Shown here: in pieces, positions 9,024 through 18,206 of the stretch
How the letters are laid out: the number at the start of each line of letters is the position of its first letter
Position numbering within the stretch: the first letter of the stretch is position 1
NCBI GenBank assembly: GCA_035944115.1
Contig: DASZBJ010000049.1
Coordinates: 1 to 64,000, forward strand
Direction: 5' to 3'
DNA length: 64,000 nucleotides
Origin: Candidatus Babeliales bacterium
GTDB lineage: Bacteria; Babelota; Babeliae; Babelales; Vermiphilaceae
Position numbers and translations under genes: made by a program
Notes under the pieces: model-generated
Told to the model about the DNA's origin: nothing
Seen by the model: the letters and a program-made list of their open reading frames with translations, nothing else
Databases searched by the model: none

Positions 9024-9587
9024 TTAAATCGTACACATTGTTCCTAATGTTTGAACGGCAGCCTCATAAAAATCATTTATTACTTCGGCAGCAGTTTTGA
9101 TTGCGTGTTTTACAGAGTGCCAATGATGTTCTATTGGATTAAAGTCTGGTGAATATGGGGGCAAAAAGATCACCCTGCAATTTACAGCCTCAATAAGCTG
9201 AATAACTTTTTTTGATTTATGAAAACTGGCATTGTCTATTATAAGGACCATACCAGGTTTTAATGCGGGAGCTAAAATACGCTCTACGTAAGTCTCATAA
9301 ACAGAGGCATTTGAATATCCTTCAAATATAAATGGTGCAAATAAGATATTCAAATTAAGTGCAGCAGTTATATTATATCGCGTTTTACGCTCTGCTCTTT
9401 TTACTGCATGACAACGCTCTCCCTTTGGAGACCAGCCGGTACGTGGAACTTCGTTGTCATCAATTCCCGTTTCGTCAGAATAAACAATCAGAGCAGGATC
9501 GATATCCCTTATTTCTTCTAAGAATAATTCTCGCTTTTGTTGATTTGCTTCGGCATATTTAAACGTTTTTTTTTGATGTATAACCAA
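9024..9587 (-). CDS. IS630-type transposase, DDE catalytic part (ORF B)
   Basis: This part carries the DDE triad: D in IVYSDETG, D in VLIIDNASFHKS and E in DFNPIEHHWHSVK. That spacing is typical of IS630/DDE_3 transposases. The start shown is only nominal; it is probably made as a fusion to ORF A by frameshifting at a run of nine A (positions 9566-9574 on the reverse strand). The catalytic residues look intact, so the element may be active. Confidence 0.85.
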   Translation of the reverse strand: MVIHQKKTFKYAEANQQKRELFLEEIRDIDPALIVYSDETGIDDNEVPRTGWSPKGERCHAVKRAERKTRYNITAALNLNILFAPFIFEGYSNASVYETYVERILAPALKPGMVLIIDNASFHKSKKVIQLIEAVNCRVIFLPPYSPDFNPIEHHWHSVKHAIKTAAEVINDFYEAAVQTLGTMCTI

Positions 9588-9906
9588 TCTTTTTAAGAGC
9601 GCGCTGCATAACGCTTTGGGATACTTTTACACCCGTCAACTTTTCCCATGCAAGCATAAATTTAGGAAGAGAACAGTTTTGATTATTTTTTACAAATTTT
9701 GTGAATGCTTCAAGGTCTGTAATTTTATGACTATGACCTTTTTGATAACCCGTTTTGGGCTCCAGGCTATTTGTCTCTTTTTGTAAATCAATCCAATTAT
9801 AAATAACCTTTCTTGATAACTGAAATACTTTTGCAGCAGTTTCTACAGGCATTTTTTCATTAATTGCTGCTATTACCCGCTTTCTCAAATCAACACTATA
9901 TGGCAT
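9559..9906 (-). CDS. IS630-type transposase, helix-turn-helix part (ORF A)
   Basis: The start is set at MPYSVDLRKRVIAAI, preceded by AAGGAG; a longer ORF to 9981 runs out of the element. The 115 residues include a winged-helix or HTH DNA-binding pattern (PVETAAKVFQLSRKVIYNWI) and end at KKIGYTSKKNV just after the A9 run. A slip there joins it to ORF B (HQKKTFKYAE). It binds the terminal repeats. Confidence 0.85.
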   Translation of the reverse strand: MPYSVDLRKRVIAAINEKMPVETAAKVFQLSRKVIYNWIDLQKETNSLEPKTGYQKGHSHKITDLEAFTKFVKNNQNCSLPKFMLAWEKLTGVKVSQSVMQRALKKIGYTSKKNV

Positions 9907-9984
9907 GTTTTCTCCTTTGGTTTGAGATAGACTACCATATTTGTGTAGAACTAAAAGGAAGAAGCTATATATAAAGAACAAAAA

Positions 9985-10015
9985 AGGGTCGCTTTATACA
10001 AAGCGGCCCTTTTAT
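9985..10015. terminator. Terminator-like hairpin, diverged copy of the rplU terminator
   Basis: The arms GGGTCGCTTT and AAAGCGGCCC pair with one G-U, and TTTT follows. The sequence TACAAAGCGGCC is shared with the hairpin at 7901-7947. It lies at the 3' end of the second Cys-containing gene, as in the first copy. Confidence 0.7.
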
Positions 10016-10042
10016 AAACTCCTGATGGTTTTTTGTCGTGCA

Positions 10043-10834
10043 TCACTTTTTATTAATGAGCTGCTTCAGCAAAGGAGACATTGAACGCTCATATTTGGCT
10101 CGACGCTTTTCGTATACCTTAGCCCACCGGTGGCATTCTTGTAGATTATGCAGCATGCTTACGGTGCAGTGCGCAGCGGACACCCATTTTAAAAAGCTGC
10201 CAACGGTTGTTTTTCGTTGTCGTTCTACAAGCGTCATCAGAGTATATACAGCCGCTCCGATTCCTGGATGAGTATACACAGTACCTTTTATATATGATGG
10301 GCGAGCTATAGTATTGATAATAATCACCGGTAAAGGTCCTTGTGGTATTACAGTAGGAAATAAGACCTTTGAAAATGGAACTTTTTGATTGAGCACCTTT
10401 TTCCAGCATTCTGTGGCAACGATTACACTTTCGTTATGTACCTCTACATCGGAAGAGCTTGTTGTCAGACCTGAACTGTCTGTATCATCGATGATGGCCC
10501 GTGCATGCGCTACTTGGTCTGCAAGACATTCTCTATAGCATGACCAGCGCGGATTTTTTAAGTCAGTGATTTCGTTGTGTTCTTTCTCAAAGAAGGAGCC
10601 AATTTCACGTAATCTATCTTGGGACTGGTTTGCCATTCGAGCAAAAGCTATTTGAGTGCTTATGAAGGATTCCAGACGTATCTTTTTTAAGTTCTCTTGT
10701 AATGTTACATTTAAGTATTTCCGCGCCTCTGTTAATGGTGCTTTTTGATCTGTATCAGCAGCAGAGTGCAATGATGCATGGGAAGAAAGTATTAGGGCAG
10801 GTATGGTGAAAAGAAGTAATTGTGCGTATTTCAT
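10043..10834 (-). CDS. Exported Cys-containing protein, copy 2
   Basis: This is the 263-residue paralog of the protein at 7964. The signal peptide is YAQLLLFTIPALILSSHA. Shared features are N-P-R-W-S-C-Y-R-E-C-L with a following helix, a central Gly/Ala hydrophobic part (IGAAVYTLMTLVERQ) and a basic C-terminus (KVYEKRRAKYERS). Sequence divergence from copy 1 is considerable, so the duplication is old or fast-evolving. It is preceded by AAAGGATATC. Its function is unknown. Confidence 0.65.
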   Translation of the reverse strand: MKYAQLLLFTIPALILSSHASLHSAADTDQKAPLTEARKYLNVTLQENLKKIRLESFISTQIAFARMANQSQDRLREIGSFFEKEHNEITDLKNPRWSCYRECLADQVAHARAIIDDTDSSGLTTSSSDVEVHNESVIVATECWKKVLNQKVPFSKVLFPTVIPQGPLPVIIINTIARPSYIKGTVYTHPGIGAAVYTLMTLVERQRKTTVGSFLKWVSAAHCTVSMLHNLQECHRWAKVYEKRRAKYERSMSPLLKQLINKK

Positions 10835-10899
10835 GTCGTAGATATCCTTTAAAAGAATTTTGTATGCAGAAAGAAGAAAGGCAGTTTTTTATGTATTGC

Positions 10900-11541
10900 T
10901 TATAATCGTGCCATTTTTTCTAGATCTTTATTGTTACCAGACAGCAGTAAGATATCATCTTTTTGGACTTGATATTCTGGGCTTACCGATACAATTTCTT
11001 CTGCTAGTTTTACCGCAATGCAATGCACTTGATATGTCTTATACAGTGCTAGTTTTTGTATGGTTTTACCCACAAATGCATCGGGTGCCTTTATTTGGCT
11101 TATTGAAAATCGATTATTAAGTTGCAGGAGCTCGGTAAATGGATGACTTAGGGTTCCCGCAAGTCTGATGCCAATTTCTCGCTCAGGAAGCACCACTTCG
11201 TCTGCACCGGTAAGATATAAAATTTCTCGATGAATGTCGTTAATAGCACGTGCGATTACATGTTTAATGTGCAATCTCTTTTTAAGAAGCGCGGTGATTA
11301 AAATGGTTTGTGCAAAATCCTCTCCAGTTGCCACTACGACGGTGTCCATTTCTTGTACGCCAATGTTGGTGAGCGATGTTTCATCAATAACGCGCATACA
11401 AATAGCGTGAGTGACCAAATCTCTGATGGAAGCGATAATAGTTTCGCTGCTATCGATTGCAAGCACTTCCATGCCATTTTCAGCAAGTCCGGTTGCAACT
11501 TGGTAGCCGAAACGGCCTAGTCCGATTATACAAAATTTCAT
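10900..11541 (-). CDS. trkA: Potassium uptake regulatory subunit TrkA/KtrA
   Basis: A 213-residue cytoplasmic RCK protein. The Rossmann nucleotide-binding loop is GLGRFGYQVATGL at the N-terminus, then VLAIDSSE and a VVVATGEDF turn. The RCK C-terminal domain follows (VSVSPEYQVQKDDILLLSG). It is a single RCK unit, as in KtrA, not the double TrkA of E. coli. It gates the channel encoded just upstream, 24 bases away, in one operon, binding NAD(H) or ATP/ADP. AGGAATACT precedes the ATG. Confidence 0.93.
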   Translation of the reverse strand: MKFCIIGLGRFGYQVATGLAENGMEVLAIDSSETIIASIRDLVTHAICMRVIDETSLTNIGVQEMDTVVVATGEDFAQTILITALLKKRLHIKHVIARAINDIHREILYLTGADEVVLPEREIGIRLAGTLSHPFTELLQLNNRFSISQIKAPDAFVGKTIQKLALYKTYQVHCIAVKLAEEIVSVSPEYQVQKDDILLLSGNNKDLEKMARL

Positions 11542-11565
11542 AGTATTCCTATAGCTAGTATCATT

Positions 11566-12915
11566 TTATGTTAATATTACACGTTCTTTCGGATAAGAAA
11601 ACTCGGTGACATCATGGGTGCGTTTGAGTGTAAATGATCGCAGCGCTAAGACTAACGTGAGTGATCCGATACGTCCTATTAACATACTGATAGTGATAAT
11701 TACTTTTCCTAATGTACTGAGAGAAGCGGTGATACCGGTTGAAAGCCCAAGAGTGGTAAAGGCCGATATTGTTTCGAAAAAGAGGGGGAAGAAATTATGA
11801 TGAGATTCAATGATCAGCAGGCAGAAAATAGTCAGGGTAATCCAAATGAGGCTCAGTGATACAATTGCAAATGCCTTATTTACTTGATCTTTTTCAATTG
11901 ATCGCTCTTTAATTTCTACTGCATTGCGTTCGGATATTGCAGATTTTATGGTGGCAAAGAATATCGCAAGTGTGGTGAGTTTGATACCACTTCCAGTTGA
12001 TACAGGAGATGAGCCGATGAATGCAGTAATGAGTGCAAGAAAGAGCGTTGCGTTGTGAAAGCTATGAATGTCAACGGTTAAAAACCCAGTGCCACGGAAT
12101 GATACCGCATAAAAAAATGAATTAAGAAGTGCTTGCGGTAATGACATGTGCGCGAATGAATGCGAATATTCAAGGGCAAAAATTATGATGGTGGATAGTG
12201 CGATAAAAAGACCTGTCGCATAGAGTACAATTTTACTGCTCAATGAAAAGTGATATTTCTTTTTTCTTCGAATAGATCGAATATACAGAAGGATTTCTTT
12301 CCAGGTGATAAATCCGAGCCCACCGGATAGTATTAAGATAGTCGTGGTTACAATCATGATAGGACTTGCGATATCGAGTAATCGATTTTTATCAATGAGG
12401 CTGATGCCGCCATTGCAAAACGAGCTAATTGCATGGAACGCAGATAAAAAAAGCGCGTCATAGTGTGGATAATGATCATACAATACCCAATATATAACGC
12501 CGGTGCCGATGAGTTCAAAAAATAGGGTGATGCCAAGAATAAACAAAATTAATCGTTTAATATTATGCCACGATTCAAGTTCAAATATTTTCCCTGCCAT
12601 AAGTTGAGTGGCAAAGCCGAAATTCATAAACAATGACATCAAAGACATAGTTAATGTTACCAATCCAAGCCCACCAATTTGAATGAGTATGAGAATGATT
12701 GCCTTGCCAAAAGGAGTAAAGCTGCTCAGTGGTACGGTGGTCAGTCCGGTTACACAGGTCATTGAAGTTGCCGTGAATAAGAGATCGATGTAAGAAATGG
12801 GATGCTCCTGGGACCAGGGCAATGCAAGGAGGGCAGTGCCTATAAAAATGGTTCCGACGACGGATAAGAAAATAATTAAGGGGGGCGAAAGATGCATTCT
12901 TTTTTTACTACTCAT
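11566..12915 (-). CDS. trkH: Potassium uptake channel subunit TrkH/KtrB
   Basis: A 449-residue integral membrane cation transporter of the SKT superfamily with about eight or more hydrophobic helices. Pore-loop glycines fall in TSMTCVTGLTTV, AISSFCNGGISL, AVSFRGTGFLTV and AFTTLGLSTGIT, giving the four M-P-M repeats that form the K+ filter. Its length is nearer KtrB than E. coli TrkH. It is the first gene of the operon with trkA. AAGGAATATAATTA leads to the ATG. It probably mediates Na+- or H+-linked K+ import. Confidence 0.94.
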   Translation of the reverse strand: MSSKKRMHLSPPLIIFLSVVGTIFIGTALLALPWSQEHPISYIDLLFTATSMTCVTGLTTVPLSSFTPFGKAIILILIQIGGLGLVTLTMSLMSLFMNFGFATQLMAGKIFELESWHNIKRLILFILGITLFFELIGTGVIYWVLYDHYPHYDALFLSAFHAISSFCNGGISLIDKNRLLDIASPIMIVTTTILILSGGLGFITWKEILLYIRSIRRKKKYHFSLSSKIVLYATGLFIALSTIIIFALEYSHSFAHMSLPQALLNSFFYAVSFRGTGFLTVDIHSFHNATLFLALITAFIGSSPVSTGSGIKLTTLAIFFATIKSAISERNAVEIKERSIEKDQVNKAFAIVSLSLIWITLTIFCLLIIESHHNFFPLFFETISAFTTLGLSTGITASLSTLGKVIITISMLIGRIGSLTLVLALRSFTLKRTHDVTEFSYPKERVILT

Positions 12916-13087
12916 TAATTATATTCCTTACAATTGAATAAAAATGCTGCAACAAGATATATAGTTTTCATGATGATAGGCAGATCTGACACTGCTTCTA
13001 TTGCAGTAGTGTATGCAAATGCACCATAGGCGTAAAGATTTGTGCATAGACAGCTACGTAATACAAGCAGAATAGCGGGTTATTGTA

Positions 13088-14410
13088 TTAAATAAGTTCT
13101 CGTTTAATGTAATCGAGGACGCTATCGATACTGATCCGTTTTTGCTCAGTGGTGTCACGAGATCGCACCGTGATTGTTTGTGTTTCTTCGCTTTCAAAAT
13201 CGTACGTAAAGCACAATGGTGTTCCGATTTCATCATACCGGCGATATCGTTTTCCAATCGATGCTGATTCATCAAATTGTACGGCGATGCCCGATTTTTT
13301 TACGTCGATAAACAGTCGTTCCATCTGGCCGGATTGTTTTTTAACCAGTGGTAAAAAGGCTGCTTTTATTGGTGCAATGGTAGGAGATAATTTAAGCAGT
13401 ATCCGCGTTTCTCCATCAACTACATCTTCTGTATAAGCATCAAATAATGTGGTTAAGAAAAGGCGATCAACGCCAACAGAGCATTCAACTACCGTCGGAG
13501 TATATGATGTTTTAGTTTCATCATCAAACAAGGAAAGGTCTTTTCCTGAATGGGTGCTATGTTGCGTCAGATCAAAGGTACCCCGATGTGCGATGCCTTC
13601 TAACTCTTTCCAGCCGAAAGGAAATTCATATTCTACATCAACGCATTGAGTTGAATAATGGGCTAGTTCATCTGAGGCATGAGGACGTAATCTAATCTTT
13701 TCTGGTGTTATTCCGATTTTTTTATAAAAATTAAGACGTTCTTGGCTCCACATTTTAAAATCAGCAAGGGCATTTTCCCCTTTGCAGAACCATTCAAGTT
13801 CCATCTGTTCAAATTCGCGCATTCGGAACAAAAATTGCTTTGGCGTAATTTCATTACGGAATGCTTTACCAATTTGTGCAATACCAAATGGTATTTTTAC
13901 TCGAGTCGAAGAAAATACGTTTTTAAAGTTAACAAATACCGATTGTGCTGTTTCTGGGCGTAAATACGCAATAGAACCTTCAGCGGCTGCGGCACCGATA
14001 TCGGTTTTAAACATCATGTTAAATTGACGAACTTCGGTCCACGATTTGATACCACAATGGGGGCATGGCTTATTAAGATCGATGCTGCCATCGTCAGTGC
14101 GGTACCGTTTTTTACAGTTAAGGCAATCAACCATGGGGTCATTAAAGTTTTGTACATGCCCCGATGCTTGCCATACCTGTTGAGATCCTAAAATGGATCC
14201 ATCAAGAAATACTATAGAGTGTGGACTTTGTGTGAGCGATTGTTTCCATGCGGCACGAATATTATCTTTCATGAGTGTGCCAAGAGGGCCGTAATCGTAT
14301 ACTCCGTTGAGCCCTCCGTAAATTTCAGCAGCTTGATATACAAAACCACGGCGCTTACAGAGCGCGACGATTTTTTCTAAAGTAACTGGAGAAGTAGTGG
14401 GGGTATTCAT
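13088..14410 (-). CDS. glyQS: Glycyl-tRNA synthetase, dimeric alpha2 type
   Basis: It charges tRNA-Gly. This is the single-chain class II enzyme (440 residues), not the two-gene bacterial alpha/beta form. Features: ALCKRRGFVYQAAEIYGGLNG at the N-terminus, a zinc-like Cys set (CLNCKKRYR ... CPHCG), motif 2 FRNEITPKQFLFRMREFEQ, motif 3 near VGVDRLFLTTLFDAY, and the C-terminal anticodon-binding domain from about residue 335. AGGAAACAACTCT precedes ATG 14410. Upstream is a 460-base intergenic region with repeats. Confidence 0.97.
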   Translation of the reverse strand: MNTPTTSPVTLEKIVALCKRRGFVYQAAEIYGGLNGVYDYGPLGTLMKDNIRAAWKQSLTQSPHSIVFLDGSILGSQQVWQASGHVQNFNDPMVDCLNCKKRYRTDDGSIDLNKPCPHCGIKSWTEVRQFNMMFKTDIGAAAAEGSIAYLRPETAQSVFVNFKNVFSSTRVKIPFGIAQIGKAFRNEITPKQFLFRMREFEQMELEWFCKGENALADFKMWSQERLNFYKKIGITPEKIRLRPHASDELAHYSTQCVDVEYEFPFGWKELEGIAHRGTFDLTQHSTHSGKDLSLFDDETKTSYTPTVVECSVGVDRLFLTTLFDAYTEDVVDGETRILLKLSPTIAPIKAAFLPLVKKQSGQMERLFIDVKKSGIAVQFDESASIGKRYRRYDEIGTPLCFTYDFESEETQTITVRSRDTTEQKRISIDSVLDYIKRELI

Positions 14411-14873
14411 AGAGTTGTTTCCTATAGTATGTTATACAATCATCACTCAGTATAAGAAGTATAAGAATATAGAGTAATCAATTATGAATCAAATAATTGA
14501 GAATGCCTGAAGGGGGGCGCATGGTTATTTAACGCGAGTAACCGCCTTTGATCACTATTATGTCGCGTCCAGGTTGGACGCACGAATTCTGGATTATTAC
14601 ATTCCGCTTATGGCTCCATTCATAATGACAGTAGGCAATCTCCTATGTCTTATAGTTAGGGGCAATAGTATGGGATAGTTTCGTGGAAAGGGGCTTATTC
14701 GAAATATAAAACAATGTAGTATAGATACATATTTCTAGCACGGTTGGCGTTCTCTTGCAGTCATGGTGAGAGAGCCTTGGCGAACGTCACCATCCAGAAA
14801 TAAATGCGTCCAATCTGGACGCGACTTTTTAACTGCAGTATAAAGTAATTGGATAGAAAATGAGCTTTGTGTT
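14411..14873. other. Intergenic region with paired palindromes and a 3'-end hairpin
   Basis: No gene was found in these 463 bases. They contain two inverted 22-base copies of a palindromic repeat (14562-14583 and 14804-14825), listed separately. Near the end of the downstream reverse gene, AATTGGATA at about 14850 pairs with TATCCAATT at about 14875, overlapping its stop codon; this could be a 3'-end hairpin for that gene. The rest (promoter for glyQS) shows nothing I can assign with confidence. Confidence 0.5.
14562..14825. repeat. MITE-like segment bounded by inverted 22-base palindromic repeats
   Basis: The left end 14562-14583 begins GTCGCGTCCAGGTTGG. The right end 14804-14825 is its reverse complement at 20 of 22 positions. 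Each copy is itself a 7-bp hairpin (GCGTCCA/TGGACGC). The 220 bases between contain no ORF of note. A third related hairpin lies at 2045-2071. The right copy followed by CTTTTT can also work as a terminator on the plus strand. Confidence 0.5.
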
Positions 14874-17800
14874 TTATCCAATTTTTACATCCATAATTAC
14901 TGGTAAATGATCACTTGCAGCGCTAAAGTAGATATAACAGCCATCAATAGGAAGATTCCATGATTTGCAGCAGAATATAAAATCAACAATTGTCCCGGTC
15001 CAAACCGTATAATAGGGGCCATTAATACCAGCTTTTGTAAAACAGTCTTTAAATCCATTTTTTTCAATGTACTGAAGGGCTTCGGTTGGTATTTTGTTGA
15101 GTCCTTTTTGTTTTCCTGCTCTTTGTAAAAATTCTGTTGTGTGGATCTTCCATACTGATGTATCTGCAACTTTGTATTGATAATCTTTTGGTCTTACGGC
15201 ATTCCAATCGCCAGCTAATAGAATGTTTTTGGTCGTGTCTTTTTTCACAAATTCCATAAGCTCCGCTGCTTCTTGCAGGCGTATTGCGCCTGTTTCATCC
15301 CGCACATTCAGGTGGGTGCCATAGATTGATAGAGTATTGGTATCGGGGAGTTGTATTATTACATTAATAAAATTTCGTTTTTCTTCTTTGTCTTTACTTG
15401 ATTCATATATATGTTGAAATGGTGGTCTCATAAGCGGATATTTTGAAAGGATCATATTGCCAAAACGATTTTTTCCTATTTGATCCATGGGCATAAACGG
15501 TTGATACACATATCCCATTGTCCTCAATTCTTCTTCAATTTTTTTGTTCTCAAATAATTCAACCTCTTGCAGGAGTAGAATGTCAGCGTTTATGGTTTTA
15601 ATTGTTTTAATAATTTCTTCATAGTTTGTTTTTTTGAACGGATCCGTCCAGAAATGGACGTTGTAGGTGGCAATACGCGCAATGGCCGCAGTCTTTTCAG
15701 GAATAAATGCGTTGTGAACCTCATCTCGTGCACAATCTTGGATGAATGAGTCTATAATAGTTTCATCATTTAATAATCCCTGCAGTTTAGCATACGCTTG
15801 CCATATCGTTGCTGGTTCAAGCGGGTGCAATTTTTTGGTAAATTGTTTTCTTTTGAGCCGTGCTCCCGATTCTATCTCTTCGTGAGCTACGCGTGCAGCT
15901 TGCTGTGTAACCGCTTGCGCTCTATCTCTGACACTTACCTCAGCAGCTTCTTTTGTTTCTTCGTGCATTTCTTCTTCGAGCGCGGGATTTTTGTGTGCAT
16001 TTGCAGCTTTAAAGGCATCAAAGAATGATTTTTGCCGAGCGGGGTCGCTTTTGCCATAGTGTGTCAAAAGTGTGCGGAATTCTTCACTGTCAATACTTAT
16101 TGGTTTGTTATCGCTCCCTATTTGCCTAGCAAGCCATTCACCAAAGACGGTATCAGCAATCATTTTCACGTGATTTTTTAAATCAATTATTTTTTGCTTG
16201 GAGAGGTCTGTATATAGATTGAATGTGATACCACTTTCGGGATTGAGCGTATAAAGGGCATTGGTGAGTATTCTTACTTGCAAAGCATCATCAATGTCAA
16301 TTTGTTCTTGTCTATACTTATCTATGATCGTTGAAATGCAGGTATGGCGGCCTAATTTAGGTTCCAACGTAGGAGTTGTACTTATTGCCGATGGATCCCA
16401 GCAGGATTCCTCTACTATGTTTTGCCAGGGAATACAATAACCAGAGGTGGAAAGCGTTACTACATTATCTACAATATGCTGAGGAATAATGATTTGTTGT
16501 AACGATGCGGCATCTTCTAAACTTTTACTCAGATGCAATAATGGCTCAATATAATTTTTATTGAAACCGTATGCATCAAAAATATGAGCAAATAGCTCGG
16601 ATGGTTCAGCGCCGCCTTGTGCCTCAGCATTTTTTGCAAAATACTCCCACGTACAGCTTGACAGGTGACTGATGTTTCCAAATAATGGTATGTTGGCCGA
16701 TAGTAAAATATTCTGAGGCTTATACACACTCCATGGTTGTGTGTTGAGGTACTCATTAATGGTTTGTTGTTGAGGTGCTTGTTCAAAAAAACGGGTAAAA
16801 ATAAATGATTTCTTTGTTTTGATAAGCGGTCTAAGTAATTGATGCAGTTCATCCAAGAAGAATTCATATACTCTGTATTTGCCGGGCTCAGCACGATAAA
16901 AAACGTAGTTTCCCTGCTGATATGCAACACGCTCTTTTTCAATACATTCTTTTACAATCGGATCTTGCAATACGGGTTGCTTTGTTTCTTTATGTCGTTT
17001 GCTTTTATCATAGTATGCGTCTACTACCTCATGAAATTTTTGATAATGGATCTCGGTTGGTGTGAGTAATGCTTCTTGCGATATTTCAGCTGCAGCTGCA
17101 TTGATTATGGCCTTTATTCCCTGCACATTTTGATTCAAAATATGCAGGAGCTTACTGTTGTTTTGTGCGTAATGAAAAGCATTAAACCCAGCCTTGTTTT
17201 TTACGCTGGGGTCTGCTCCTTGTTGTATTAAAAACTCGATCGTATCGTAATCATCGTTGATAATGCTGTCGGTTAATGGTGTTTCACCATAGGGAGTGTA
17301 CTTATTAAAATCAGTTTTAAATCCACGTGCCTGTAAGGATTTGATCAGGCCACTGTGGTGATTATGGAGCGCCAGATCAAAAATTAGTTCTGCTTGTGCC
17401 GGTTCGATACGAGCATCGTGATCAAGCAATACCCTAATTGATTCCAAATGCTTTTCCGAGATTGCTTGCATTATTGGCGTTATGCCTTTTTTATTCTGAG
17501 TTTCAATACTCATGCCGCGCTTGAATAATTCTTCTATTAATGCTTGATCGCCTTTTTCCATTGCTTGATTGAAAAGAATGCTCATTGCTATATCATCGCA
17601 TTTCGCTCCTTTTTGCAATAAAAGCGTTGCTATCTTTAGTGCATCATCGTAGATTGCGTAATCTAATGCCGTTAGGCCACTGTGGCTTTTTGCTTCAATA
17701 TTGGCATTGTGATTCAACAGCAACTCTACCGCCGGCAGCTGATGCGATTGAATGGCATCGATTAACGGTGTTTGCCCAGCTTTGCCCTTACTTTCGATAT

Positions 17801-18191
17801 TGGCATTGCCATCTTCTAGGAGCAGCTTGATAATTCGTATATTGCCTTTGCTACTTGCAAGACTTAATGGAGTTGCACCATACTGATTTTTCATTTCAAC
17901 ATCGGCTTGGTGCTTAATTAAAAACCAAACCAATCCAGGCTTGTTGCTGAGGATGGCTAAATAGAGTAAGGTTTGGCTAAAAGCGTCAGTGAAATTAACA
18001 TCAACACCTTTTGCGACCCAATATGTAATGGAACGAATGAGGTCATCGTTTTCCAAATCGCCATGATATTGTTTAAAAGCATCGGTAATCCGCGGCGGCT
18101 CTATTGGATCAGGTTGCATTGCAAAACACGGTAATATCCCACAGAGCATAGTTACTATCACGAGTTGGATAATGGTTTTGTTGAGCTTCAC
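14874..18191 (-). CDS. Giant exported ankyrin-repeat protein with C-terminal EEP (nuclease/phosphatase) domain
   Basis: 1105 residues. Signal peptide 1-26 (LVIVTMLCGILPCFA). Ankyrin repeats run about 35-360 (for example GATPLSLASSKGNIRIIKLLL, GQTPLIDAIQSHQLPAVELLL). A middle domain shared with the two next genes spans about 390-720: AEPGKYRVYEFFLDELH, LSANIPLFGN, GRHTCISTIIDKYR. A basic linker follows, then an EEP domain from about 837: N in ATYNVHFW, E in LLLQEVELF, H in YGTHLNVRD, D and N in AGDWNAV, D in TIVDFIF, and the SDH triplet. All EEP catalytic positions look intact, so a phosphodiesterase, lipid phosphatase or DNase activity is plausible. The substrate is unknown. Last gene of a three-gene tandem. 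Confidence 0.85.
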   Translation of the reverse strand: MKLNKTIIQLVIVTMLCGILPCFAMQPDPIEPPRITDAFKQYHGDLENDDLIRSITYWVAKGVDVNFTDAFSQTLLYLAILSNKPGLVWFLIKHQADVEMKNQYGATPLSLASSKGNIRIIKLLLEDGNANIESKGKAGQTPLIDAIQSHQLPAVELLLNHNANIEAKSHSGLTALDYAIYDDALKIATLLLQKGAKCDDIAMSILFNQAMEKGDQALIEELFKRGMSIETQNKKGITPIMQAISEKHLESIRVLLDHDARIEPAQAELIFDLALHNHHSGLIKSLQARGFKTDFNKYTPYGETPLTDSIINDDYDTIEFLIQQGADPSVKNKAGFNAFHYAQNNSKLLHILNQNVQGIKAIINAAAAEISQEALLTPTEIHYQKFHEVVDAYYDKSKRHKETKQPVLQDPIVKECIEKERVAYQQGNYVFYRAEPGKYRVYEFFLDELHQLLRPLIKTKKSFIFTRFFEQAPQQQTINEYLNTQPWSVYKPQNILLSANIPLFGNISHLSSCTWEYFAKNAEAQGGAEPSELFAHIFDAYGFNKNYIEPLLHLSKSLEDAASLQQIIIPQHIVDNVVTLSTSGYCIPWQNIVEESCWDPSAISTTPTLEPKLGRHTCISTIIDKYRQEQIDIDDALQVRILTNALYTLNPESGITFNLYTDLSKQKIIDLKNHVKMIADTVFGEWLARQIGSDNKPISIDSEEFRTLLTHYGKSDPARQKSFFDAFKAANAHKNPALEEEMHEETKEAAEVSVRDRAQAVTQQAARVAHEEIESGARLKRKQFTKKLHPLEPATIWQAYAKLQGLLNDETIIDSFIQDCARDEVHNAFIPEKTAAIARIATYNVHFWTDPFKKTNYEEIIKTIKTINADILLLQEVELFENKKIEEELRTMGYVYQPFMPMDQIGKNRFGNMILSKYPLMRPPFQHIYESSKDKEEKRNFINVIIQLPDTNTLSIYGTHLNVRDETGAIRLQEAAELMEFVKKDTTKNILLAGDWNAVRPKDYQYKVADTSVWKIHTTEFLQRAGKQKGLNKIPTEALQYIEKNGFKDCFTKAGINGPYYTVWTGTIVDFIFCCKSWNLPIDGCYIYFSAASDHLPVIMDVKIG

Positions 18192-18206
18192 TGAGATCTC
18201 CTTTTG

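Larger units (their letters stand above)
9010..9969 (-). mobile_element. IS630-type insertion sequence, about 960 bp
   Basis: Imperfect terminal inverted repeats begin TATAGCTT on each side, and about 20 of 26 bases match between the left end (from 9010) and the reverse complement of the right end (to 9969), including CC and TACACA further in. TA dinucleotides flank both ends, as expected of IS630/Tc1 insertion. Two overlapping reverse-strand ORFs encode the transposase. The element sits between a copied rplU tail (8980-9003) and a copied terminator (9985). Confidence 0.85.

Noticed and set aside
10146-10409. Reverse ORF of 87 residues inside the exported gene at 10043
   Set aside because: It lies wholly within the larger same-strand gene, in another frame, with no ribosome site; a shadow ORF.
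14720-14800. Possible structured RNA around TTGGCGTTCTCT and TTGGCGAACG
   Set aside because: The two arms are similar in direct orientation, not complementary, so no stable stem could be drawn.
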